DNA from: Burhinus oedicnemus
Lineage: Eukaryota; Chordata; Aves; Charadriiformes; Burhinidae
DNA: 64,000 nt
Reading direction: 5' to 3'
Assembly (NCBI GenBank): GCA_008921705.1
Contig: VFFE01009165.1
Location: 917,891-981,890, forward strand
In this document: one piece after another, positions 41,268 to 52,685 of the stretch
How the letters are laid out: every line of letters starts with the position of its first letter
How positions within the stretch are numbered: position 1 is the stretch's first letter
Notes under the pieces: generated by a model
Told to the model about the DNA's origin: nothing
Database searches by the model: none
Seen by the model: only the letters and a program-made list of their open reading frames with translations
Made by a program: the position numbers and the translations under genes

Positions 41268-41807
41268 ACTGAAAGGATAGGTCCTGGAAGAAGAATGGCT
41301 TCCCAGAAAGAAGAAGGGGTCCCCGAAAGATGACAGTTAAGATCCTGACTGGTGGAAAGATGTCGGAAGTAAGCAGAGATCCTTGAGATCAGTGAGATGC
41401 GTTAAGATGAACGCTGCAGGATTCCCAGGGACCACGGCCAGTAACGTCTGATAGGTAACTGCATGCAGCTGCACAACAAAAACCAACATTACTTTCTGCC
41501 TGACTGGTCCAGGTCAGCAGTGACCTCCCATCTTAGAAGGTAAGCTGAGATCTAGTGAAGGTAGTGCTGGGTGGTAGTGTGAGAGAATGAGTGTGAGAGA
41601 TAAAATCAAGTTGAGTAAAAGTTCTAATCTCATCTGTTCTTAAACAAATCCCAGTATCCAGATGCACTAAAGGTTTTTGTTTACTCTGTCTTGCCTGTGA
41701 TAGTTACAGAACAGGCTAAACTTCATTGCAGATAGTAAGTCTACACGTTCCTATTCATTTTAGAGCACTGAGTATGGAAGCTAAACATGCTTCATACCCA
41801 CAAGCAA

Positions 41808-43165
41808 ATCATGGAATGGTTTGGATTGGAAGGGACCTTCAAGATCATCTAGTTCCAACTCCCCTGCCATGGGCAGGGACACCTCCCACTAGACCAGGTT
41901 GCTCAAAGCTCCATCCAATCTGGCCTTGAACACTTCCAGGGATGGGGCATCCAAAACTTCCCTGGGCAACCTGGTCCAGTGTTTCACCACCCTCACAGTA
42001 AAGAAGTTCTTCCTAATATCTAATTCAAATCTACCCTCTTTCAGTTTAGAACTGTAACCCCTCATCCTATCACTACACTCCCTGATAAAGCATCCCACTC
42101 CATCTTTCCTGTAGACTCCCTTTTAGTACTGGAAGGCTGCTATAAGGTCTCCCCGGAGCCTTCTCTTCTCCAGGATGAACAACCCCAGCTCTCTCAGTCT
42201 GTCTTCTTCATAGGAGTGGTGCTCCAGCTCTCTGATCGTCTTTGTGGCCCTCCTCTGGACTCATTCCAACAGGTTCATGTCCTTCTTATGTTGGGGGCCC
42301 CAGAGCTGGACGCAGTACTGCAGGTGGGGTCTCACCAGAGCGGAGTAGAGGAGCAGAATTGCCTCTCTCGACTTGCTGGCCACGCTTCTTTTGATGCAGC
42401 CCAGCATGCAGTTGGCTTTCTGGGTTGCAAGAGCACATCGCCCACTCACGTTGAGCTTCTTACTGACCCACACCCCCAAGTCCTTCTTGGCACAGCTGTT
42501 CTCAATTCATTCTCCAAACAGTGTGTATTTGTGCTGGGGATTGCACCATCCCAGGTGCAGGACGTTGCACTTGGCATTGTTATGCTTCATAAGGTTGGCA
42601 TGGGCCCACCTCTCAAGCCTGTCCAGGTCCCTCTGGATGGCATCCCTTCCCTCCAGTGTGTCAACCACACCACACAGCTTGGTATCATCGGCAAACTTGC
42701 TGAGGGTGCACTCAATCCCACTGTCCATGTCACTGACAAAGATGTTGAACACAACCGGTCCCAATACCGACCTCTGAGGAACGCCACTCATCACTGGTCT
42801 CCTCTTGGACATCGAGCTGTTGACTGCAATTGTAAGCACGACCTTCCAGCCAACTCCTTATCCACCGAGTGGTCCATCTGCCAAATCCATGTCTCTCCAA
42901 TTTTGAGACAAGGACGTGATACGGGACAGCGTCAAATGCTTTGCACAAGTCCAGGCAGATGATGTCAGTTGCTCTTCCCTTATTCACCAACACTGTAATG
43001 CTGTCGTGGAAGGCCATCAAATTTGTCAGGCATGACTTGCCCTTAGTGAAGCCATGTTGGCTGTCACCAATCACCTCCTTATTTTCCATGTGCCTTAGTA
43101 TAGTTTCCAGGAGGACCTGCATCATGATCTTGCCGGGCACAGAGGTGACACTGACTGGCCTGGCA
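41808..43165 (-). mobile_element. CR1 LINE, 5'-truncated copy with reverse-transcriptase remnants
   Basis: This is the longest transposon in the window, about 1.36 kb on the minus strand. In order from 43140 downward, different frames show PGKIMMQVLLETI with HGFTKGKSCLTNL and an ICLDLCKAFDAV block (reverse-transcriptase fingers and palm), a [15 protein letters not shown] block, the catalytic FADDTKL motif with [17 protein letters not shown] (about 42600-42700), an [20 protein letters not shown] block (about 42330), and the C-terminal KNFFTVRVVKHWTRLPREV (about 41980). Frameshifts and stops separate these blocks, so no full enzyme is encoded. The CR1 match stops abruptly at about 43165. The 3' end is the usual CR1 tail. 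A 248-codon plus-strand frame over 42216-42962 is only the antisense of this copy. Confidence 0.95.
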
Positions 43166-44359
43166 GAAAAAGGATTGATCTGGTGCTTGTTTTCTGGGCA
43201 GTTGGGAATGGGTGGGAGGATGGGTGATCTGAATTGCCAGAAGGTAAAGCAGATGAGGGGTGCAGAGGTAAGTATTAAAGGTTAACAGGACTTTGTTCAT
43301 CCTTATAAGTGAGTGCAATTTCTGCATTTACTCCATTGACTGGTCTCATCTCCTTATCCCAGTGAGGCAGTTGGCAAGCCTACACTTTGCATCATGCATA
43401 TTTATTCTTACCAGACCAAAGAGCAGGACTTGCAAAAACATTTTCCTCTACGACAGGCAAGGGACAGGGCTCAGTATGTTTCAGAGCAAAAGGATCATAA
43501 CTACTATTGGGAGCTAAAAATAGTGCCCAGACACTGCCAAGGGGACAGAAGTCTCCCAAGTCCTTTAAAATGTGCAGTGCAGAGAAGACTTCCTAGTATC
43601 TGGTTCCACATAACCACTGGAAAAAAGACTCAGAAGAGCTCAGGAAAATAAAGACCTGCAGATTCCAGCTCAGTGAAATCCCTGCATTCACAACTGTGCA
43701 GGCCACTGTGACCTGGATGCCTCAAATCCTGGCACATACTTGAAAAGGAGATTAGAGTGAAAGTAGGACATGAGGCAATGGCTAGCCTGGAAAATAAGAT
43801 AGGGTCTTATAAGTGCTTCTTCACCTGTCTCTTAATTAATACCACTGTCACTACTGGTGGTGCTTCCCACTCATTCTGGTTTACCTTTCTCATTCTGCTT
43901 TTACACCATTCCCTAAGCCATCCCTCTCTTCCATACTCCCCATCTTCATTTATTTCTAACTTTGTGCAATCCTTCCCTTTAACACTGCCTCAAGTGCTCT
44001 TCAGATCTTCCCTCTCTTTTATGGCAGTACACTACATTTTTTTTTTCTTTTCTCTTCAAAAATTACTGGAGCATCTGTTGTAGTTTATAGTTTACACGAT
44101 ACCCATTGCTTTCTCTAAAGTAAAACCAAAACAAAAATATGACAAAGAAAGATCTTTATTTTATTGTGTCCTTTTTTGCTTATTTGTTTTGTTATCAACT
44201 TACAGATCTAGTTCTAGATCAAGTTCTCAGCCCTTTCATTTTTGGATTCAATCTAACAGCCCCTGCACATCTGTCAGGTTCAATGTTTCTGAATGTGTCA
44301 CTAAAACGAGCCAGCTTTCACAAAAAACAGGGTGCCCGCACTTGCCTTATGCATTCATT

Positions 44360-44417
44360 GGATTAGATAAACTTCAGAGTTCACTTCCAACTAAGAGTTT
44401 CCTATGATTTTATGATT
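44360..44417 (+). mobile_element. Probable old CR1 3'-tail remnant
   Basis: GGATTAGATAAACTTCAGAG, then TTCACTTCCAACTAAGAGTT and CCTATGATTTTATGATT, follow the layout of a CR1 3' end with tail units, strongly decayed. Confidence 0.5.
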
Positions 44418-45497
44418 AGGTTCAGATACATTTGAAGAGGCACATCTGTTTTTCTGAATACTGGTTTAATTTTGCTTCCCAAAGGAGTATGGAGTTCCAC
44501 ACCAAGACTATTTTGGGAAAGTTCATAGACATACTTTGCTCCCTAGATACACCAAAAAATCAGTAGAATTTGTCAGTCTGAAAAAACAAAAAATTGTTTT
44601 AGACAGGGGATGTATTTTAGGAAATCCTCACTTCAGTTATTGCTGAAATTGGAGCATTAATCTTACTTTGCCTCTTTGGCTTTGTCAAATTTCTAAGCAA
44701 CTGACATGTGCATATACAGCTTAGAATGCTTAATGGAGATCTGTTTAAAGAAAATAATTGTATTCTTACAAAGAAGTTCTTATAACAGAAGTTATAAGAA
44801 ATTTTGTATTGTTACACTAATGGCTGAAATTTCAGTAATGAAACACTGCTCACTTTCATATTTCGCATGTCTCCTGGCCTTTGACCTTGTAAAGAAATGA
44901 TATCAAATTTCAATGTTGCAGTAAAATGTAGCAGTTGGAAAAGCCCTGTATTTTCCTTGTCCTGACAATCTGTCAAGACAGGATTAGTGTTAATTCCCAT
45001 ACTCATATAGGATCTCTTTCCTTTCTCTTTTCTATAACAAAGCACAAGTAATCTTGATCCCATAGCAGTATAAACCTTCAAGAAGAGTTAATTCCTAATT
45101 AAATACAATTCCATTTTGTTGAAGCCAATAAAATTTGCCTATAGATTGTTTTCAGTGTTTAAGTACAAAAGTACCAAAAAATAGAATGTGTTTGAAAGAA
45201 CACACACAAAGACAAAAATAACTGCATCAGGTGGAAACAGCTTCCAGCAGAGAAAATGCTAATTTTATTTTGGTAAAAACTGAGGGCAATGGTACCATAT
45301 TAAAAAACTAACACTGGAGAATTGTATGCCTACTACTCACAGAGAGATGCTTCTCAGCTCATTATCTTAATTTCACTTCATGCCCACTGTTAAGCAAATA
45401 TCCCCACATCTATGCTGGAGATGCAGAAATTGCTGGTACTGAAAACTGCAACTGCATTAATGCTGTACTATATGTCTTATCAAAGATAAAGAACATA

Positions 45498-45543
45498 ATT
45501 GTAAACACTGTCATTCTTACTGAAAAGCTGAAGTTTTATTCCA
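45498..45543 (+). repeat. 46-bp direct repeat, copy 1
   Basis: The sequence starting ATTGTAAACACTGTCATTC and ending ATTCCA recurs at 47767-47812. I count two differences in 46 bases, and no similarity continues beyond either end. It belongs to no family I recognise. Confidence 0.9.
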
Positions 45544-47006
45544 CAATAACCATATAAGGCTGGTTCTTCCAGTGTTTTTCATTCGGGTTGGCAATGTGAG
45601 CAGATGACAGATTTATCTATTTATTTACAGTTACTACATGAAATTGTAAATTAATGCTTTAAAAAAACCTCAAAGCTGTATCGTTTTGCAGAGGGGTTAT
45701 AGCATAGGGAAAATTTAATTACACATATTCAATTAATATTTAATTACACAATTAATGATATTGTCAAAGACCAAAAAAGTGACCTGAAGAAGTGCTTCAG
45801 AGCAGTTTTTCAATTGATTTGTATGACTGCACACAGCTCGAGGTTTGCAGTGGTCATCTCTAGTCATTGTTAAAAGAACACAAGTTCATTTTTTAAACTA
45901 GGAAAAAGAATAGTTTTGGCAGTAGATACAGCTTATCATGGAAACGATAAGATTCTGTTGCACAGTAAATTTAGAATAATGTATCAAACCATAATGAAAT
46001 ACCAACTTTAACATAATCCAGGAATGTAATGCTGGTTTCTTTCATCTTTATAAGGTTGCTACAGGGGAAAAGAAAAAAAAAGCCTTCAAAAACTAATTTT
46101 GGTATGTTTCCAATGAGGATACAGGGTATTTGTGCATAAAGATTATAGCTTACTCATCAACAGTGTGAATATATTGAAAGAAGAAAAAAATACAATCTAA
46201 AGTCTGCAATTTAAAGATAAAGTCTACAGTCTAGATCAGTCTAAGAAATACAAAGACGCAGACCACCAGTCATGCTGTTCTTGGCAAATTCAGGTACATG
46301 GTGGCCTAAAAACTCATGCTATGATGGCTCTCTGTTGAGAAGCACCAAAGATGGTATCCTGTTTTGTTTAACAACAACCTTCCCAAGTCACCCGGGAGAC
46401 ACTGAAATACAAACGTGCTTAGCCACAAATTTTTTTCTCCAGTTGCAGCAATGGCTAAGAAGCAGTGCAAAGCAACTGCATTTTTCAGCAGCCTAATCTC
46501 ATGCATGGTCCCAAAGGAAGATGATTTATTCCTATCAAACACTTTTCAAACAAAGAAGTCACTTTTATATGACAGCCTTTACTAATAGTTCCATAGTTCA
46601 TGTGCAACTGCTTGCTCCCATGATATGAGCAGTAACAAGGACTTTTAAGTTTCCCTTTTTTCTATCACACTTCATTTTCTTGAATATTCAACTGAAAACA
46701 CTGAGGAACAAGGAATTAATTTTTCTTTGTCTTAAGTACAGCCATAAGCATCTTGAGGAGTATTAAAGAGTAAAAAAAGAACAACAATAATTCATACTAC
46801 AATAGCTGCATTTGAAAAATACAGTGGTATTTTACTGTAGGCACAATTTCCAAACCCACAGCAAAGAAAATAACCTTGAACAAAATAAAGCTGGTTTTAT
46901 TCAAGAATAATCAGTGTTTGTGATCACTGTACTCTTCTGTAAGCAAAATCTTATTTCCTTCTAGAAACAAGCTGTTAAAAACATCATACAAATTACCATC
47001 ACTCAC

Positions 47007-47121
47007 CTCTCCTATCATTTCTGCCTGCATTTGTGGATTTGTCAGAAGGGCAAGGGCAACGTCCTTCGCATTTCACTGAGATTTGTTTTCCTGAGACACA
47101 GGCTTGATAGTCTAATTTGCA
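47007..47121 (-). CDS. SPOCK3: SPOCK3 (testican-3) internal coding exon: second half of the Kazal/follistatin-like module plus linker
   Basis: Read on the minus strand, this 115-nt exon begins in phase 0 and encodes 38 codons plus one base. It starts CKLDYQAC and continues through GKQISVKCEG, a CPCPSDK stretch and a polar linker ending NDRR. The five cysteines have the spacing of the C-terminal half of the testican Kazal/follistatin-like module. From memory of the family, the KQISVKCEG and CPCPSDK segments are typical of testican-3, and testican-1 differs clearly here. The acceptor is strong: a pyrimidine tract ending CTCCTTACAG just above 47121. The donor is GTGAGTG just below 47007. The linker is the least conserved part compared with the mammalian protein as I remember it. 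The product is a secreted heparan/chondroitin sulfate proteoglycan of neural extracellular matrix. The preceding exon, with the first half of the module, is not visible. Confidence 0.96.
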
Positions 47122-47766
47122 CTGTAAGGAGAGAGAATGACTAACATTAATATAAACATCTTTTATAATAAAAATTATAGCTCTAAGTATTTTGAAGCAA
47201 TCTTTCGTGAAGCGCTTAAATCTTTGCAGACATAGGTGCTAGGACAAATTTCCTGCATAATATGCTACCTTCGTACTAAGAATTAGATTAGATAAAGGTA
47301 CAAAGTTTTTGTTCCCTAACCTGGCTACAGTTTCAGGCTCAATTCAAGCATGAATGCACTTCTGGTGTTAGACTGATTTGAATATACATACTAAATGGCA
47401 GGAAACTGCATTAATTTTATTTGTATTACGCGAGCAAAAACCAAGGCAACAATATTCATTATTGATAGGAAGTGATTAACAGTGAATTATTATAGAATTT
47501 ATCATTTAATTTCTACCTTTAAGATGACTATCCTAATAAAAAAGCAGTAACAAATAAAATGGAAAGCTGTGCCTGATGCTATTCTGCACAGTGACAACCT
47601 TTTCCGATATAGAAACAGATTAATTTTTGTGATTCTGATCTGTACAGTTACAGCTCCAATTCAGAAACCATACAAAAATTAACTAAAACTAACCAGGAAA
47701 TAGAATTGTTGTTTCAAACATACAAAAATAACATAGTTAAAGACCACATACATAGAAAATAACACT

Positions 47767-47812
47767 ATTGTAAACACTGTCATTCTTACTGAAAAGCTGA
47801 ACTTCTATTCCA
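47767..47812 (+). repeat. 46-bp direct repeat, copy 2
   Basis: This is the second copy of the 45498-45543 sequence, 2.27 kb away in the same orientation. The SPOCK3 Kazal exon lies between them. Confidence 0.9.
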
Positions 47813-47876
47813 AAGCAGATCTTTCCTCAGGACATTTTGCCAATGTAGTATCAGGAGAAACACAAACCAAAACAAA

Positions 47877-47896
47877 GGTGGTGGTGGTGGGGTGGA
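47877..47896. repeat. GGT microsatellite
   Basis: GGTGGTGGTGGTGGGGTGG, a short trinucleotide repeat. Confidence 0.85.
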
Positions 47897-49751
47897 AGTG
47901 TCTACAAAGAGCTTTTGCAGAAAATTAAAGGAAAGGAGGAAGATGGTTATGGAGGACCCTTCATCCTTGAACAAAGGATGGAAGATGTTTCATTAATTAG
48001 GTAAGGGACATATAACTTAAAAGTTTATGAGTCAGAAAAACAGTTCAATTAACAAATAAAAATATGAAGTTGTTTTCTATGCATCACAACACTTCAGAAG
48101 AATAATCTCACCAGAATTTGTGCTTTATATTCCCTGACTCATCTTCTGTTTGGGTATCTAACTTCAGTTTAATGCCGTTCCATCATACAATTATCAGGAT
48201 TTCTGGCAAACCCTGAAGTTGAAGTTTCTTTCTCTCCTAAAAATGAATAAGGGGTGGGAGAACTGTAGCTATGTAAGAATAAAGGAGCCTCCTGCACTTG
48301 AGATTTCCACTAGTATGCAGATATAAGCACTGTGAATTTACAGAACTTTATCAACCTTTCATGCAGTCAGACTTCTAACCCTGTCATACTGTCATACAGT
48401 TCTCAACCCAGCACAAGCTGAACTGCATCACTGTACTGAAATAATCTTTTTGCACCACTGCCAATACCAAAAAAAAGACGTATCAAAAGAGAGAGAAAAA
48501 ATACCTCAAATTTTGTGTATTTACATAAAATCATCATTATAGTTCAGTTCTGAATGTGCTACCTTTTGCCAAAAAGGCATGGTTAAAGGACAATGAGTCT
48601 AAAAGAATCTTTTAATTCTAACAAAAAAGAACAACAGATCTGCTCCAATTGAAAGCTATACGAATAGCACCAGTGTCTCATAAAGGACCAGAAAATTGAA
48701 GCAAATCAAACAGCTCTGCCTATGTTGACTATGAAACAAATGAATACCATTTGTATCCCTGAACAATTATCCTGCTGTACAGGAGAGTGCTTGCATTAGC
48801 CATGATGCCCATCAGACCTCTTTCCAGACAGTGCATGAGCTAATTCATATTTTGATACTCAAAACAATCTTTAGAGTTAGTAAAATGGATCATAGCCTGA
48901 ATTTAATATGTTTTTGTTGCAAAGAGATATCTTCCCTTTTTTAAGATCTGAGAATTTTTATTCTTCACTCTTAGTAGCTTAAGGAGTCAAACCTACAAAT
49001 ATCTGTGCTTTAGGCTTTGATCACTCCTGTTGGTGACGGAACTTAATGAGACCACCATTTAAAACTGGACAAACAAACCTATTTCAGGTTTGCTTTACTG
49101 AGAATCAGAATATGAAGAGTGCAAAACAAGGGAATACTTCTTTATTTTTTGAAGATTTCTGTAATCCTTTCAATGAGAGACTATATTTTATAGACTCCGG
49201 TGCTTCCATTTTCACTCGAAAGCTGCTGAATAAACTAGTAAATACTTCAAAGCTGCTCCAGCTAACATAATGAGTTGTGAGTTTAGTCCTTTTGATTTAT
49301 TTTTCTTTAAAGTTGTCTACTCAATTTAATTTGCAAATAACATTGCTCTTTTAAATGTTAAGAAAAACTTAATGCCCGCCACCTGCCACAGGTACCGATA
49401 CCCAAGTTAGTGAGTGCAAGGTCAGCATATTCACACTCCGTTTCACAGGTATGCTAGAATTTTACACTCACTGAACTCAATTTATGGACAGGCAGCAGAG
49501 ATAGATTCCTTGTCTTCAGATACAAAACAAAATCATGGCGCTTGCATAAGTCAGAAATGAATCTATAGGCTGTTCTGACAATTTCATATCAGCAGCTAAT
49601 GATACCAGGAATATAACTCTGGTTCAAACCTCTTGTCCTTGTTCCCCACATAAACAATGCACTGAGATACTGTAAAGGCAGCTCAACTAAATAAAGGTGG
49701 GTCAGACTTTCCTTAACATTACTCTCAAACCGGTAGAAGAGCAAGCAACAT

Positions 49752-49775
49752 ACCTGAAAAACTCCATAGAAAAAG
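49752..49775 (-). promoter_or_regulatory. Candidate recursive splice site (AG|GTATGT) in SPOCK3 intron
   Basis: Read on the minus strand, a pyrimidine-rich stretch (TTTCTTTTTCTATGG, then AGTTTTTCAG) is joined directly to GTATGTTG, with the AG at 49755-49754 and the GT at 49753-49752. An acceptor placed directly on a donor is the signature of a zero-length recursive splice site. It lies 2.6 kb upstream of the Kazal exon in transcript order. Chance occurrence is possible. Confidence 0.4.
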
Positions 49776-51344
49776 AAATCAGTGGCATACAGAGTACAAG
49801 GACATGACGAGTAAGTAGTAATACAAAGGAGAAGTAGTGTTGGGAACAGTGATGAAATCATTTGCTTTGTGCGGAAAACATCTGAATAGTTTAAACAGCA
49901 GAAAAAATACATGAACTATCATGTTACATGTAGCAATCAAATAATTCCAATTTATTTGGCTTTATTAGTGAGTTTTCTATATGGGGAAAACATGTAATGA
50001 AATTTTCAAGAAACTCATCTCTTGGATTTCATAATATTCCTTATTTATATTGGTTTTATAAACCGTTAACTGCTTGTGCTACTTTCATCACAATCCCTTA
50101 AATGCATGAAAAAATACCATTTTACTTCTGAACATATCTACCTTTTTATCTTCTGATCTTGATTCCCCTTTCCTCTTAGCATATCAGTTTTCTACACTGG
50201 CATTTCACAATGTCTCATTTGTATGTTTGATTCTAAGGGTGCTTCAACTGTTCGAATTTTCACACATTTTGTTTCAAGACAGAAGAATAGGTATTTCTGA
50301 CTTCAGAGCAATATGCTGCACAGTGCTTAAAAAAAATAAAGTCATTTCAATACAAAGAATATGTACCATGTCAGGGTCTCTTGGCAATACATGTCAGGAT
50401 GAAAAATTCCTCATTTCTGTGTCCCATAGAAAAATGCAGTTTGTTTACTCTTATTCTGCCTGTTTGAAAACCTGTTCAGTCTTAAATGTACTCAACATTC
50501 TCCAACATTTGCCCAAAGTAGTTGTTTAGTGAACTAGAGACAAGCAATTAAAATCTGTGGGAAGAACATCAAAGAATATATGTCATATTTAGATGTGACT
50601 CATGCAGCTTTACTGTTACTACAGTAAAGATGAGAATAGTTATATTTCTGGAACAACTACTACAATGTATGTTATTTTGATATATGAGCCCTCCTCTTCG
50701 AACTACTGTTAGAGAGTTGGAAAGATTAAATGACAGTAATGTATTTCATTAAGCTCTGCCACTTTCCATTCCAAAGTAGCTACCTGTCAAAGGCTGCCAA
50801 ACGGATCTCTGTATATTGTACATATAGAGAGTCTAGGTTTTGCCCCAAAATGGAAAAAACCCACCTATCTTTTCCATGGCAATATAATGAAAGAATGAAA
50901 ATACAAGGAAAAAAACTATGATTTTTGTATGCACTTGATTGGCATGAATACAAGGACAGGATACACTTTATTCATTATGTTAGGTTCCAAGCAACCCCAA
51001 CTTCCCTTGTATTTGTAAATCAAGTTCCAGGTAAATATACATTTCCATATATACGTTTACCTTTAGAAAACACCCAAGTCATCCCCCTGTGACCAACTGA
51101 CTTAATTTTTCCAGTGTGAATGACAGTACGCACGTCATTAATATATGGGGAGGACACTGATAAAACCTGTGACTTGGAAAAACTTTTTGATTTGAACTTC
51201 AAATACACAGAAAACCTCTACAGAAAGGAGTAACGTCAGGACGACTGTCATGTGTAGAGAGGTAAGATGTCTACGTTGAGTGAAAAAGAATATCCAGAGA
51301 ATATTTATGCAGTCTAGAAGTTTTCAAATTAGTGGAATTTGATA

Positions 51345-52685
51345 CTTACATCCTTGAACACTTGAACTGGCTGAGCAAACTTACAGCCATTGAGAAATTG
51401 CAAAGGACAGAAAATGTACTATTAGACTGGAAATGAATGAAAAATGAAGAAAAAAATAAGGAAGGAAAAGAGGATCTCAGAAATCATAGAAAAAATGGCT
51501 TTTAAGTTTGATTTCTGGGCACCTAGAAGAACAGAAATGGACCATGCTATAGGGTTTTATCAGGCAAATCATAATAGATTTAGTTTCATTCTATGGAAGA
51601 ACTTCTAGAAAACAGAGATATATTAGATTGCAAGCACCTTGATTTTACCAAGGCTTGTCACGCTGTTGTACATTGCAACCTGGTAAGCCATACTGGGAAG
51701 TATGCTATTTGTGTGCTCATATTGTAAGATGAGCACAAAACTAGTTGAAAGTGATCCTCAGAGAGCAGCAATCAACAGCTCACCATTAAAATGGAAGGAT
51801 GCACTGAGCGGGCTTCTGCAAGGGTAAGTCACAACCCTGGAAATATTCTGTCCTTTCATTAATGGCTCGGAAGATGAAATAAAAGACATCCTATTAAGCA
51901 CGGAAGAGGCTGGAATAACTTTAGAAGATAGGAATATAATAAAAATATTCATATTATTGAAATAGGCTAAAAATATAATGTAATTCAATACAGACAACTG
52001 CTACTCTTAGGCAGACAAAATAATCACATTTAAAATACAAGCTATGGAACAACTGGCTAGCGGACACTCCAAAGGAAAAATAAAAATACAGTGATCATGA
52101 CAAACAATTGAATGGTATTTAAAAACATTACCATACCAGGATACATAAACAGGACTGCAACCTACAAAACATGTAAAATAATTTCACACAGCTCTGGCAG
52201 CGCTTAAAATAGAGCATCCTGTCCAGCTTTGTGACAAAGTTTCAAACAGGACAGGAATTAATTGGAAAAAGTCCAAAAAAAGAGTAACAGGAATGATCAG
52301 AGGCCTAGAAAATAGAGTCACTGAGAAAGAGGCTTAAGGAGTGGAGATGTTCAGTCTTGAGAAAAGAAGATTCACATAACAGCTGTCACATAGGTAAAAG
52401 GCATCTGAAAGATATCTGAAAAGAATACCATGATGAATGTTACAAGAAATAATTGCCTTAAATTGCTGCAGAAAACTTTCAGATTAGATACTAGGAAGAC
52501 CACCTAAGAATAAGGGTAGTGAAGTTTTAAAATAAATTGTTGGAGAAGTTTATTGAATCTTAATCACTGTCTTTACAACCAGGATTAGATAAACCTGTCA
52601 GGAATGACACCTCTGTAGTTTACCTTGCTTTGAGAAAATGGGTGGACCAGATGGCATCAAGCTTATTCAACGAGGAAGTACAGGA
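51345..52685 (+). mobile_element. Ancient, heavily decayed CR1/L3-type LINE
   Basis: No frame stays open, but sequence order and many short blocks match an old CR1-type element. Around 51640 the plus strand reads like LDFTKACHAVVHCNL, a reverse-transcriptase block. A VPQG-region remnant lies near 51800. ISHSSGSA and PALWQSFKQD blocks lie near 52190-52250. GATCAGAGGCCTAGAAAATA and GATGTTCAGTCTTGAGAAAA follow, then GATTAGATAAACCTGTCAGG, AATGACA and TGGACCAGATGGCATC near the 3' end. It is older than the other CR1 copies, and its 5' boundary is approximate. Confidence 0.75.

Larger units (their letters stand above)
6415..47006 (-). other. SPOCK3: SPOCK3 intron between the Kazal exon and the calcium-binding-domain exon (40.6 kb)
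   Basis: The intron is bounded by GTGAGT at its 5' end (near 47006) and TTTTTCAG at its 3' end (near 6415), in phase 1. It is mostly AT-rich unique sequence. Its recognisable contents are CR1 fragments (8411-9234, 9266-9371, 14613-14732, 27478-27874, 41808-43165, a short tail near 44360), a TA/CA microsatellite (9372-9454), two old repeat-like segments near 19.6 and 20.2 kb, an A17 run (about 20427), small tandem repeats (20915, 35075), a CT/T tract with an assembly gap (28079-28155) and a G-quadruplex motif (41240). In the other stretches (9455-14612, 14733-19620, 20430-27477, 28166-41230, 43170-45497) I see no gene, RNA or repeat I can name. Confidence 0.9.

Noticed and set aside
42216..42962. 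248-codon plus-strand open frame, the longest in the window
   Set aside because: It is the antisense of the decayed CR1 ORF2, whose real frames run on the minus strand.
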